From Muricea muricata (taxonomy: Eukaryota; Cnidaria; Anthozoa; Malacalcyonacea; Plexauridae), in contig OY979731.1 of the NCBI GenBank assembly GCA_963855995.1, positions 2,133,001-2,197,000 on the forward strand: DNA of 64,000 nucleotides, in the 5' to 3' direction. This document shows, one piece after another, positions 45,595 to 56,968 of the stretch. Made by a program: the position numbers and the translations under genes. Every line of letters starts with the position of its first letter. Within the stretch, counting starts at the first letter, position 1. The notes under the pieces were generated by a model. It did no database searches, was not told where the DNA came from, and saw nothing but the letters and a program-made list of their open reading frames with translations.

Positions 45595-46106
45595 ATGAAA
45601 CATAAACTAAAGCGATTTAGTCTGTCGGTTGGCCTGGTGTTGTATCTATTTGATCTCGTGTCAGACATTTACGTAGCTACTGGAATTACGTAGCTAATTC
45701 AGTACTGGAAAAATTTGAGCTGGTAGTTGGATTTATCAGGGTTCCTTCCGTCATCGTAAACTTCACAGCCATCGTCCAAAACAGGAATATAGGGACATTT
45801 ACAGCTGCCGTTTTTCAATTGCTATTGTCATTCGTTATGCCCAAGCATTCGCATCACCGAAATACTATGCTTACTTACTCGCAATACTTCGCTATATCGA
45901 GAAAATCACCGAAAGTGTTCCAACCGTTGGTTGACATTAGTTGTGGCAACATCATCATGGTCACATTGTCTCTAATGAAAGCTGATGTACCACACATGGA
46001 TGTACTACAACCAATTGCCATTGCATCTGTGCAGGACTGTTACCTCTGTCGTTCTGCTTTTGTTGCATCAGGTATTCTAATGTTGATGATGACTATCAAC
46101 GAGTGA
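45595..46106 (+). pseudogene. XKR pseudogene, multiply disrupted
   Basis: Starts well after an acceptor (TTTCTATAG ending 45583): MKHKLKRFSLSVGLVLYLFD. A ~17-bp duplication then repeats TTACGTAGCTA and breaks the frame. Further pieces match FRYIEKITESVP, and the piece after it jumps to the C-terminal block ADVPHMDVLQPIAIAS. About 350 bp of middle coding sequence are deleted. Closest to gene G. Confidence 0.85.
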
Positions 46107-46479
46107 TCTATTTAAATGACTGTAACCTTCCTGTGACAGCATATTTTTAAAGTTACCTATACTAATGTAATAGTAATAGCAACAGTAGGGGGTGACTGAA
46201 GATGACCTTATATGCACTTAATCGGAAATATAATCATACCATTTATTATTCAAATCGTTTCTTCATGGACAAAAACTTTACAATTTATTTCATGATGATT
46301 CGACGATAAAATTTAATCAGAAACATCATTTAGCAATGGTGTAAATTAAAATATGTAAATATTCTTGTGTTATTCACTCTAACAATCCATAGACGTGCTG
46401 CTAAACAGCGTGATGCAATGATAAAATGATTCCGTTGTCACAAACATCATTATTCAGCAAATTTTTGGAAGCGAAAGTG

Positions 46480-46551
46480 AGGTGGTCTAAGTAAATTTTG
46501 GATCTCTACCAGAATTTGCCGTTGATTTTCCATACACACAACTGGTAACTG
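46480..46551 (+). other. First-exon-like block, candidate 5' exon of gene G
   Basis: TCTCTACCAGAATTTGCCGTTGATTTTC..CAACTGGTAACTG ends at donor GTAAGTTTTGTGTG (46552). It is closely similar to 28438-28495 (-). The only downstream XKR acceptor on this strand is at 51712, giving a 5.16-kb intron. Surrounding flank (46740-47260) matches scrambled pieces of 27970-28290. Confidence 0.45.
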
Positions 46552-48097
46552 GTAAGTTTTGTGTGAATTGAGCATTATCGTATGTTAGCTAAAAGATAAT
46601 TTACAGAGCTTTCAACTTTGAAACAGCAAAACAGTTACCATACAATAGATACAAAAAATAATTTACAAATTTGTCCCCTTCAAAAGAACATTTATCTCAC
46701 AGACCTGTGTGACGATGCCCAGGCGTCAGTGGTTGTGTTATTTTCGTGTCAAATAAGATTGAATATCTCGACAAGTAAGACAGTCACAAAAATTATATCA
46801 AGGTATTGCGTGATTTAACTGATCTGCACATTCCAATCGACAAACTGTGGCAGAAAATTTCCACGAAGTGAAGCTACGCAATAAAAACTTGAAATCGCAG
46901 CTATAACGTTTCGTACCGAGTACCATTAAAGCAAGGGCTAAACTACGTTTCTTGTACAATCATGGCTACAAATTAGCCCTAAATCACATTTCACGAGAAT
47001 ATTTGGTCGTGTTTGATGACTAATCATTTTTCATAAGGTCTGGGACAGAGCCAGGTCGATGACAGCATCGGAGTTGCTTACGAAAGCTTAGTAATTTATG
47101 AACTCAAACCAATGTTTTAATTTAAGACAACTGAAATCATGCCATATGTGCTATAAACTTGACTTTGAGAAATCTGTATTCCTGAAATGCGTTTTCATTC
47201 TTATCAGCAACGTCAATCAAAGATTAAAGTCGACTCTATAGCACATACAGTTATTTCAATTAAGGTGTTCCCAAAGCGCGAAAGGCTCGCTATGAATCGC
47301 TAATAATTCAATGAAAACAATACTTTGATTAGCTGTTTAATAATTAGTCTGATCGATTTCCTCTCAATAAAATTTGGCCATTTTTTAATTTTCAAGAAGC
47401 AAAGCTGAGCCAAAAGGCTGTGATTTCGAGCCCATCGGAATGAAAGTTAACACAGTTAAGATAACGCAGTTAAGATCTGAAGTGAAAAGTGTGTGTGTGT
47501 GTTGAGGGGGGGAGGTACGTTTGTTGTTTAAAATTGTAACAAACACAACAATCACCGATGTGTGGCTATTAGATTATCAATAAGCCTGCCACAAATCAAA
47601 ACTTTCTTGCCCTCTCCACAACCCCCCTAGGAATCTCGTGCCTTCGGTCCATGCTAGTTCTCTCCCCCCTGTTTGATGATCATCCAGGCGACGCCACTGA
47701 TTGAAATAGCTGTATGGCATAGCTAGCTTCAGCACATGGATTGCAAATCTCAAAATAAGTCTCGAAGTTTTTACTGTGGATGGCCAGTTTCTTGTAAACA
47801 ATTTGAGCAACAAATGTTGAGTGAATGTGAGTAAACTTTGAGATTCGCCATCAATGGGTTGTATTAAAAGTCGGCAAATTAGGAAAATTTATTAACTACA
47901 TGATATAGTTGTTTGAATATGAAATTGGGTTGAAAAAGCATTAAGGAGATCAGAGCCGTGAAGGAGTCTTTATATGTGATAAAAGCACACGTGTATTTTC
48001 ACAAAACTTTTGCCTCGATTCTCTCGGCTTATACAATAACTATATTGAAAACTCTTTTGCAAACAAACTAACAAGATAGGTATAAAATGGATCGTTT
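46552..48097. other. Putative intron / flank, non-coding
   Basis: Contains scrambled XKR 5'-flank blocks to about 47260, a short GT run near 47490, and from about 47930 the left half of repeat R1 (minus orientation), interrupted by the TTAA element. Confidence 0.5.
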
Positions 48098-48101
48098 TTA
48101 A

Positions 48102-51100
48102 GAGGCTGTGTCTGTAAAATCCTGCCACTGACTTTGGGTCGAAATATAAATCACCCCTGATTTTTTTACCATTTATCAAGGTTTGTAAGCTTACTTTAAA
48201 AGTGCATTTGGATTTTTGAATTTTTGTTTTTCTTTGAGATTCTACGGTTTTTAAGTTTAGCCATTATAATTAAAATCGGGCGTCTGCCACCAAGACAAAA
48301 TTGACGATTTTCAAACAGCCAGTACAAACTCGCCATTTTGTTTCGATTTAATTTTTAAAAATCTTCAAAGACCATCCTTTCTAGTATATAATCGTGATAA
48401 AAGTGTAGAAAACTCGCATTTTTTTGTCTCTCCACCATACTTTGAAGCGCCTCCTGTATGAAGACTTTAAATCCATTACATAAAATACGCGAGTTGGAAA
48501 GTCGTTTTCTCAAAAGTGGCACCTATTCAGAAGCTATTCTCTCATTCAAACTAAAGTACTAAAGTGAAATATTATCTGCGTTAGCCAAAAGGTTTGGGCA
48601 AACGAGCCACTAGTAGAATAATTTTATTCGAAAATATGCTAATTTTAGCTTTTTGCTTCACATGCGCCATGAACAGCATAATAATAAACTGTAATGCAAA
48701 GTTTATTTCATCATCGTTTTATGACCAGATACATGATTAAAGGCAACACTTGGTATTCTACAAATAAAATTTGTCAAAATAAGAACGCCAAATGCTCATA
48801 GTAGCGTAGTGACAGTGAAATATACATTGATGTATATACATAATTATCTTGACTCAGACGACGATATTTTAAATCATTGACCGACGGGCGTGAGCAGATT
48901 TTCTATTTTGATGATTTTTCAGCAAATCTAATTCTCTTATGACATTACAATTTTTCAACGGTTACGACTTTTAACCCAAGTAATGGTAACTCTCGTAGTT
49001 TAGCGAAAAACACGTGTCGATTTCAAAATGTAAACAAAACGCGGAAAATTTATAGGCTCCACCCCTAAGCGTAAAGGAGTCTGTATATGTTCATACAGAT
49101 TCCAAGATTCCTGTTGATTTGCATCTTTAAGTTCAATTTTCGCGCCGGATATCAATCACCTCTCTTAAGTTGTTGCAAAATACGAATATTCTCATCAACA
49201 CGTTTCACAATATTCACATACTTCCAACTATCAGATACAATACGGCCGCTCATTTTCTAAATAGTACTCGCCCTGGCGGCTCGTCCAATTTTAGCAAAAT
49301 TTGCAAACATCTGTCGTACGTCCCTATTGCACAAGTTCTTACTCCAGAATCCTGATATATGATGGAGGTCACTGTATTTTACCTACCCTGACGTACAGTT
49401 TAGCAGAGCCATGCATAGCATAGTTATATGCACGCGCAAATTTTTATCCAGTTTTACGTTTGTCTGTTTTCAATTAATTGACCCATGTATTAATTGTAAT
49501 AAATGCTTACGCTATCCAACAGGTACTGTTCGGCTAAACAACGTTTGGATATCCTTTGCCATTTACGCGAGTACCTTAATTTGACACTACGCGACGCTTT
49601 GCCTTCGTGACCAGGATATTAGCATGTTCTTAAAGGGCGCCAAAATTTCCCAATTTGATGTCGATGCTTAGCCTTAGGACACATTTTCATCTGCGACAGT
49701 TAATCGTCAGGGATATCGTACAGCCCACATCGAGCAAGAATTAGTCGAAACTCCGATAAAGACTCTCTGGACAAGTGGCAAATGCAAGATGACCAGAAAT
49801 GTCATCATCGCATTCTGTAAGATAAACGATTTCTTCTTTTCCACGATCACTGCCGCATTCACTGTTGAGACGGGTTTTAAGAAAGCAGGTCTCCATAGAA
49901 TTGTGTTTCTGCTTTTATTTAAAATTTGCGAGTCAAACACAAACGCAATAACAAATAGCGTTAAAACACGTGTACGAAATGAGCCTGTAAATTATTTCCT
50001 GTTTATTTTAATACATTTGAAATCGACAAGTTTTTTGCCAATTGAAGAGGCATTCCATATAGTAGCTTGTGTAGGTGCTCCAAAAAGACTCTAGCATTAC
50101 GGGTGAAAACATAGTACAACTGTGGGACACTAGATTTTTCAGCGAATAATGTGATAAAGTATTAAACAATGCTTCATATGAATTAAATAGCTAATTTCAT
50201 AACAATATTAACACCGGAAGTGGCAAACTTTAACAAACAACACGCCTATAAGATTCGCTAAACTACGACAGTTGAATTGCGCGGGTTGAAAACACAAACA
50301 AGTTGTAGCGTTAAAGAATCGTAATGTCATAAGAGGAACAGATTTGTTGAAAAATCTTGAAAATAGATAGTCTGCTGAACGTCCGTTAGTCGATTAAAAC
50401 ATCGCGGTCTGTGTTTTCGCAGACTTCAAGGTTTGTAACATCAATGTATTTTCAATGTCACTGCGTTGCTATGGACATTTGGCGTTCGCATTTTAAGAAA
50501 TTTCATTTGTAAAAATGTTACGTTTTGCATTTGATTGTGTATCTGGTCATAAAACGATGATGAAATAAATTTTGCATTCCAATTCATTAACATGTTGTTT
50601 ATGGCGCATGTGAAGCAAAAGCTAAAATTAGCATATTTTCGAATAAAATTATTCTCCTAGTGGCTCGTTTGCCCAAACCTTTTGGCTAACGCAGATAATA
50701 TTTCACTTTAGTACTTTAGTTTGAATGAGAGAATAGCTTCTGAATAGGTGCCACTTTTGAGAAAACGATTTTCCAAGTCGCGCATTTTATGTAATAGATG
50801 TAAAGTCTTCATACGGGAAGCGCTTCAAAGTATGGTGGAGAGGCAAAAAATTGCGAGTTTTCTACGCTTTTATTATGATTACATACTAGAAGGGATGGTC
50901 TTTGAAGTTTTTTTAAAGTTAAATCTAAACGCAAAATGGCGAGTTTGTACTGGCTGCTTGAAACTCGTCAATTTTGTCCCGATTTCAATTATAATGGCTA
51001 AAATTAAAAACCGTAAAATCTCAAAGAAAAAACAAAAACTCAAAAATCCAAATGCACTTTTAAAGTAAACTTACAAACCCTTATAAATGGTAAAAAAATC

Positions 51101-51157
51101 AGGGGAGATTTATTTTTTGACCCAAAGTCACTGGCAGGATTTTAGAGACACAGCCTC
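48102..51157. mobile_element. 3.06-kb DNA transposon with ~900-bp inverted repeats and TTAA target
   Basis: TTAA at 48098-48101 and 51158-51161 flanks GAGGCTGTGTCTGTAAAATC..., whose complement closes the element. The arms 48102-49005 and 50255-51157 pair along their whole length with scattered mismatches, leaving a 1.25-kb spacer. Flanks rejoin as GAGTATTTTAAATGG|TTAA|AAACGATCC, matching the uninterrupted R1 copy at about 55862-55892. TTAA targets are typical of piggyBac and Kolobok elements; the termini do not let me choose. The spacer has only a possible transposase trace at 49789-49890 (TAAFTVETGFKKAGL, as in DDE transposase GFKKAGI motifs), with no intact gene. Confidence 0.85.
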
Positions 51158-51732
51158 TTAATCCATTTAAAATACTCGCAATTCGTGCTTTATCAGAATT
51201 AAAACGCCCGGCTGCGCCTCGCGCGTCTGTATATCCGATAAAGCACTCCTGCTCGTATTTTAAGTGTACTCAACTGATGAAACAATTAATGACTGCATGT
51301 TAATGATAATGGTTACCCCTGTGATAATTGTCGTTAATTTGTCATCGTTATTGTTAATGATTAATAAAATGTTAAAATTACTGTTGTCTCAAAATGTAGT
51401 CAGATTCTATATTAAATACAGTTGGAGATAATAATTCAAGTGTACGTATGATATGATGAGGCATTTTGCCATTCTATCTATTACTTTCAAGACACATATA
51501 AAACTTTAAAATCCAGTAAATCCAGCCGAATGCCGGGTTTGAAAAATTCATAAAATCCGGGGCACCACTGGCTAAAAGAATTAAATCGTTTGTTTGGGTG
51601 CATTTATTTTTGTGGTTAAGTTCTGACCGTGTGCTCGAACAGGTGGAACAGAGAACGCTGCTTCTTCCGTATCAAATTAAATCAAAAAAGCAACTTTATC
51701 GTTCTTTTACAGCCCTTTCACAGCTTAAAAAG

Positions 51733-52704
51733 ATGGGGAAAAGAAAGGACAGATTGTTTCTTTCGGTTGGCCTGGTGTTGTATTTATTTGATCTCGGGTC
51801 AGATATTTACGTTGCAGTTCAATACTGGAAAAATGATGAAACTTGGTGGTTCGGCCTGACAGTTGGACTTATCTGCGTTCCTTCGCTCATCGTGAACTTG
51901 ACAGCGATATTTCAATTTTTTAAAATATGGACATTCATAGCAGCCTTTCTTCAATTGTCCATTGTTATTCGTTATGCCCAAGCATTCGCATCACCGAAAC
52001 GCTATGTCTACCTAGTTGCAAAACTTCGCTATTTGGAAACAATCACCGAAAGTGCCCCACAGTGGTGTCTTCAAGTTTACATCATGTTACGTCAGTGGTC
52101 CTTCCCATCATACACCGTAGTCTCTAGTGTGTTTTCGCTGTTGTCTTTAGCTTGGAGTATCACGACACTCGAGAAACAAAGATTAGCAGAAAAAAACAGA
52201 CGTTGGAAGCTGTTTCATGAATACGTGTTTTTCAATTGGCAATTATCTACACTCATCTCAAGATTATTTGCCATATCTCTTTTTGCTTACGTTTTTCGAT
52301 ATTACGTGATCATTTTTCTTGCCGTCCATTGGTTAATACAAGTCGTGGCTGTACTTTCAATAGAAATATCAGCAGATGGTTGGGGAAAATCCATATTATT
52401 ATCACTGTCGACTGCGTGTCCTGCTCTGTTTCATTCTGCGGAAACTGTTCCACGCATATGGGACATTAAACATCCTAAACGTGTGATGGGAGTGGGATAT
52501 GCTTTCCTCATCCTAACCACGATCATCATGGTCATGTTGTCTCTAGCCATTAAAATGCCTGATGTACCACACATGAATTTAATTCAACCGATCGCCATTG
52601 CATCTGTTGCAGGAGTCTTACCTCTGTCGCTCTGTTTCTATTTGCTCTTTCGAAGCCAGCGGATTAACCCAGAATTACAATATTCCTCCTATAAGTATTT
52701 CTGA
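51733..52704 (+). CDS. XK-related protein G (XKR family), 323 aa
   Basis: Intact XKR protein. Blocks in order: LYLFDLGSDIYVAVQYW (~15-32), TWWFGLTVGLICVPSLIVN (~37-55), YLETITESAPQWCLQVYIM (~101-119), SSVFSLLSLAWSITTLEKQR (~131-150), FFNWQLSTLISRLFAISLFAYVF (~165-187), CPALFHSAE (~233-241) and MPDVPHMNLIQPIAIASVAG (~277-296). The ATG at 51733 is 20 nt after the acceptor TCTTTTACAG (51712). The open frame continues upstream only through intron sequence. A polyadenylation-type AATAAA lies at 52731. The tail has no DxxD. Several pseudogenes (32037, 45595) are closest to this subtype. Membrane protein of the XKR scramblase-like superfamily; activity unproven. Confidence 0.9.
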   Translation: MGKRKDRLFLSVGLVLYLFDLGSDIYVAVQYWKNDETWWFGLTVGLICVPSLIVNLTAIFQFFKIWTFIAAFLQLSIVIRYAQAFASPKRYVYLVAKLRYLETITESAPQWCLQVYIMLRQWSFPSYTVVSSVFSLLSLAWSITTLEKQRLAEKNRRWKLFHEYVFFNWQLSTLISRLFAISLFAYVFRYYVIIFLAVHWLIQVVAVLSIEISADGWGKSILLSLSTACPALFHSAETVPRIWDIKHPKRVMGVGYAFLILTTIIMVMLSLAIKMPDVPHMNLIQPIAIASVAGVLPLSLCFYLLFRSQRINPELQYSSYKYF

Positions 52705-52737
52705 CTAAAAATTGCTTTGATGAAAACCATAATAAAA

Positions 52738-54656
52738 AGATAGATTAAAATAGGATAAAATGTGTTCTTTGCGAGTGTAAATTACATTTGATCATAACCA
52801 TCAAGAGTTTTGAAACATCAAGGGTAGATTGGCTTCGATATTTTTTTATTAATTCTGACCTGGGTAAAGCGATGTATATCTGTTTACATGCATGCATATT
52901 TAACTTTTCCGCTCCTATAGCGAAATAGCGTTATAATCGTGAATTATGCATTTAATTGTAAAGTAAGCCAACATGCGGACTCAAAAATTCGTAATAAGAA
53001 AGCCAATCCTGCGACTAAAACGAATTCAATATACAAAATTTTCTTTTCGTAGCCGGTCTAAGTTCCCAAAAGATTGTTTTTAAATCCACGTGCCGCTATC
53101 CTTTTATTATGGTCAAAGACATTACATTATAATGGCTGGCCACGCACTTTACTGATGCCATACCTATCTATGAACGCCCATGGTAAAACAATTGCATTTC
53201 ACCCAAATATTAACTACTTCTCTATGGATATACATACGGAAAAGTAACTCCATATAACAAATATAAATTTAAGCATTGTATTCAGCCCAAAAAAACAAAA
53301 AATAGTATAAGTAACAATATTACCAAGAACACTTAACCTATGTTTAATAATGATGCAGTTAGGACATCATGCTGTTAATACATTTTGTTATTTGTAATTT
53401 GACTTATGACTCACTCTGATGCATTTAAAGTGATAGGCACAGGGAGTACATGGTAGCTCAGTCACCCAAGCCAGAGGCTCATGGATGAAGTGCACGAAAG
53501 CACGAGTGTATATGTCATATATGGTTCGATTTTAGAGAGGAAGAATAACCAGCTATATAATGGTTTTGGAAATTTTCTGTAATTCGCTGTATTTTCCGAT
53601 ATCAAATTGGTCTTATTGTTTTACAAACATGCCTATGCCACAAGTATTTGCAGTAAATGTTTTGACATTTTTACTTTTGTAGCTACGTCCCAAATACTAT
53701 CGTTGATTTAACTGAAATTAGTGGTGCATTCTAACTATTTAGTTCTTGAAGTATTTGCTAAAATTGACTTGAAATACATAGATATTTCATAGTATAATAG
53801 CGCAGCCAAATTTGTTTGTTTTTCAATTAAGATGTTCAGCTGTATCATTGCTAAAAATGCAGTTATTTGAGAATTTAGTGATGTTATAATTTGCAACCAC
53901 AATCAACAGGCTGAAAACATCACAGTCGACCATGAGTTCCCTATCCACTTCTTTAACTATCCATGATAAAACGAAAACGTAATTGAAAATCAAACAAACA
54001 ATCGACTGAGTAATTTTGTTTCCCAAACATTCCATGTTCGATGAAACGAAACCAAAATATGAATCGACATCCGGTCTTTTTTAAGAAATTGGTTTGAGAC
54101 GCATATAAACGCCGCTGTTAAATAAATAAGCTATGAAACCAAAAATATGTTAGCACAGCATTAACGTTTTTACAATTCTTTGGGTAAATAGAACATGAAT
54201 TTCTGTATGTAGCTATATTACCTTGTATATTTATATAATATATATTTCCACGTCTTGCATAAATCACAGTGGTTGGTCCGAAACATGCATGCCAATGGTA
54301 ATTTCTTCCCAGAAAGTCAATCACATTTTCCAAGAAGGTGCTGGTAACGAAGCTGCGTACATTATTATAGTATACCAGTATCTACGTATATACGTATATA
54401 TATTCACGTCTCGCTTTTCAAGATGTGTCAACTGTATACAAGGCTAAAGTCGTGGGTCAGTGAAAGTGAACTCTACAAGCATTGGGTAATTATTCTATAG
54501 TCTTTTTATAAAGTATTTACGTTTTTAGACATGTAAACTTTGAAGAAGCGACATTAATTGAAAATTTCAAATGTAATGGACCAATTCCCTGTTAGACATG
54601 CTCTTGAATTAGGAAAATCTGTTAGCACATACATATGAAATGAGTATTCTAAATTC
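52738..54656. other. Non-coding stretch, no recognised feature
   Basis: AT-rich. Short frames only. A small TACGTATATACGTATATATA tract lies near 54383. No gene recognised. Confidence 0.4.
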
Positions 54657-54900
54657 AGTAAAATTGTGAAGTGTAGTCGCAGAACATTGTAAAATGTGGA
54701 AGATATAGTCCTGTGATGTTTGCGAATTTTGTATATAGCTACTTTCGTATTGCGCGCGGAAAAGTGATACCATGTTTCGACGCACTGGTATCACTTTTTT
54801 CGCGTGGGTGATACGAAAGTATACAAATTCGCAAACTTCACAGGACTATAGCTATTTTCCACATTTTACAACATTTGGTAACCAAACTTCACAATTTTAC
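54657..54900. mobile_element. 244-bp foldback element
   Basis: AGTAAAATTGTGAAG... at the left and ...CTTCACAATTTTAC at the right pair inwards through GTAAAATGTGGAA, TAGTCCTGTGA, GTTTGCGAATTTTGTATA and ACTTTCGTAT to the GTGATACCA/TGGTATCAC loop-closing stem. The CpG-rich centre (GCGCGCGGAAAAGTG..TTCGCGTGGG) recalls modules I-III. Target duplication not resolved. Confidence 0.75.
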
Positions 54901-55027
54901 GAAGCTTTAGGCGCTTGCTCTTTTCAGCTGCATGTGTTAACGAATATTTCTAATTCTAAAGTGTTTCTAGTAGAGAATTGGCACATTCGACCACATAACA
55001 TCGTGATGTTATAGATCAGAACGTTGG

Positions 55028-55179
<152 letters not shown>

Positions 55180-55600
55180 AAGGCAACATTGCGGACATTA
55201 CCAGAAGCACATTCCAGTTGGGTGAATTTTATTCTAATAGATTTTATGGTTTGTTCTGGTCTTAAAAAACTAAATTAAAGGAGTATTTAGGAATTGTTTA
55301 GTACTAAAGATGCTGCACTGCCCGTTAGGTAAACATGTAAAAACGCTTTACACTTCGAATAGGCAAAACGAGGCCACATTTGCATGTTTTTACATTTTAA
55401 ATAAGGATATCTGATTCGGTATATAACTGGAAGAAGTTTATAAGTCAGAATAATACGATGGCGATTGGCGTAATCGATTGGCGGTTTGGCGTAATTCGAA
55501 ATTTAATCATAAAAAACATGCAGAAAGTAACTCGGTTTGCCTGTTCGAGCTATAATGAGTTCCTTGCATGTTTGCATGGTTATTATAAATATATCAAAGT

Positions 55601-55670
55601 GTAATTTTGTGGAAACACCACGAAAATTTATTATCGCAAAGCTTTCGATCTGTAAGCTCGGATATTCAGC
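55601..55670 (+). repeat. Dispersed repeat R2, copy 2
   Basis: TTTTGTGGAAACACCACGAAA and CGCAAAGCTTTCGATCTGTAAGCTCGGAT match, inverted, the R2 copy that hosts the BEL element (56585-56656 plus 63353 onward). Confidence 0.7.
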
Positions 55671-55789
55671 ATTGTTCATACCAGTTAGATTTGACGTAGT
55701 TGATCTGACTGTTAAAGTACTACGAGAAGGAGCGTTTTATTATATGTATCTAATGCCTTCAAATACGCCGCATTGTAATGCTAATTGCT

Positions 55790-56065
55790 GCAACATTATA
55801 TGTACTATTTCATACTCAGCTGCGCCTCGCGCTTTATATCTGATAAAGCACGAGTTGCGAGTATTCTAAATGGCTTCAAAAAACGATCCATTTTATACCC
55901 ATCTTATCAGTTTATTTTCAATATAGATGTTGTGTAAGCCGAGAAAATCGAGGCAAAAGATTTGTAAAAATCTACGTACGTGTCTTTATCACATATAAAG
56001 ACTTCTTCACGGCTATGATTTCTTTGTGTTTTGAGATTCATAGGAATTATTAATGAGTTTTTGAA
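55790..56065 (+). repeat. Interspersed repeat R1, copy with intact TTAA-element target
   Basis: Contains CGCCTCGCGCTTTATATCTG, ATAAAGCACGAGTTGCGAG, TCTAAATGGCTTCAAAAAAC, GATCCATTTTATACCCATC and AGCCGAGAAAATCGAGGCAA. It aligns with the two flanks of the TTAA element and with 6775-6995. 56066-56584 holds a further weak R1-like segment (ACGAGAAAATAAAAG..GAATTATTAATGAGTTT at 56430-56545). Confidence 0.7.
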
Positions 56066-56584
56066 AAAAGATTTTGAATACTATAAATGTGTCATCCTAA
56101 TCAGCAATTTATCATTATAGTTGACACGGTGCGCCAATAATCATATGAATTTTTAATACAGTCAACATTCAAGTCACGCGAGTATACAAATAACAACACT
56201 TTATCTAACCACCATTTACAACATGAGCGGCCGTGTTGTACTAGTCTAGAGCTATTTCAGTTAAGGTTGTTATGCTTTTGGTTCAGTTATGCTCTTGGGA
56301 GGAAAACCTTTATTGAATTAGCTTGAACTCGTCCTGAAGGCGAGAGTACGCGAATGTTGCAAAAGGCTTCTGCAACTCTCCAATTTTACACATCTATTTG
56401 TGAAGTAATTTTAAAAACGTGCCTTCTGTAAGACGAGAAAATAAAAGTTAAAGTTTATTGAACCAAGAGATATCTGCAGCACATATGTACAGAATCCTCC
56501 AAACTCAGGATTTCTTTTGTTTTCTTCACGAATTATTAATGAGTTTCACAACATCTATAATAAAGGACGTTTGAATTCAAAGTA

Positions 56585-56656
56585 GTCGCATTTATTAGCA
56601 CTGATGACGATCCGAGCTTGCAGATCGAAAGCTCTGCGATAGCAAATTTAGGTGGT
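56585..56656 (-). repeat. Dispersed repeat R2, copy 3, host of the BEL insertion
   Basis: CACTGATGACGATCCGAGCT, GCAGATCGAAAGCTCTGCGA and AGCAAATTTAGGTGGT run up to the BEL element; the repeat resumes at 63353 with GTGGTGTTTCCACAAAAT. It includes the duplicated GTGGT. Confidence 0.75.
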
Positions 56657-56913
56657 TGTTACTGCCAATAATAGCTTAAACAAGGATTGAACAACACTTC
56701 AAATAAAATGATTTACTGTCTTCTCATTCTTATAAAGAATACAAATATTAACTGCCAATAAGGCTCTAAGTCAACTAAGTTAACGTTCAGGAATTTGTTG
56801 ACGATGTACACGGTTTACTTTCACAAACAAACTAAGAAATGTTTATACCACACTCTCGCCTTTTATATGCTTTACTAATATTTACATATTTAAATTAGCA
56901 ATTGTATGCTACA
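56657..56913 (-). repeat. BEL/Pao 3' LTR
   Basis: 257 bp, apparently identical to 63096-63352. It contains, on the coding strand, a TATAAA box about 47 nt from its start. Confidence 0.95.
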
Positions 56914-56968
56914 CACCGGCCCCTTAAGTGTGCGAGACCATCAAACACTTATTATATTAATACAAAAC

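Noticed and set aside
50748..51068. 106-codon frame
   Set aside because: Lies wholly in the right inverted arm of the TTAA element, starts at GTG, and the left arm does not keep it open.
51598..51732. N-terminal extension of XKR gene G
   Set aside because: Begins at GTG and crosses the splice acceptor used by the paralogues; translated intron sequence.
56600..56635. Second hammerhead (CTGATGA..GATC..GATCGAAAG) in repeat R2
   Set aside because: An extra C after CTGATGA breaks the first stem II pair and I found no convincing cleavage site with stems I and III.
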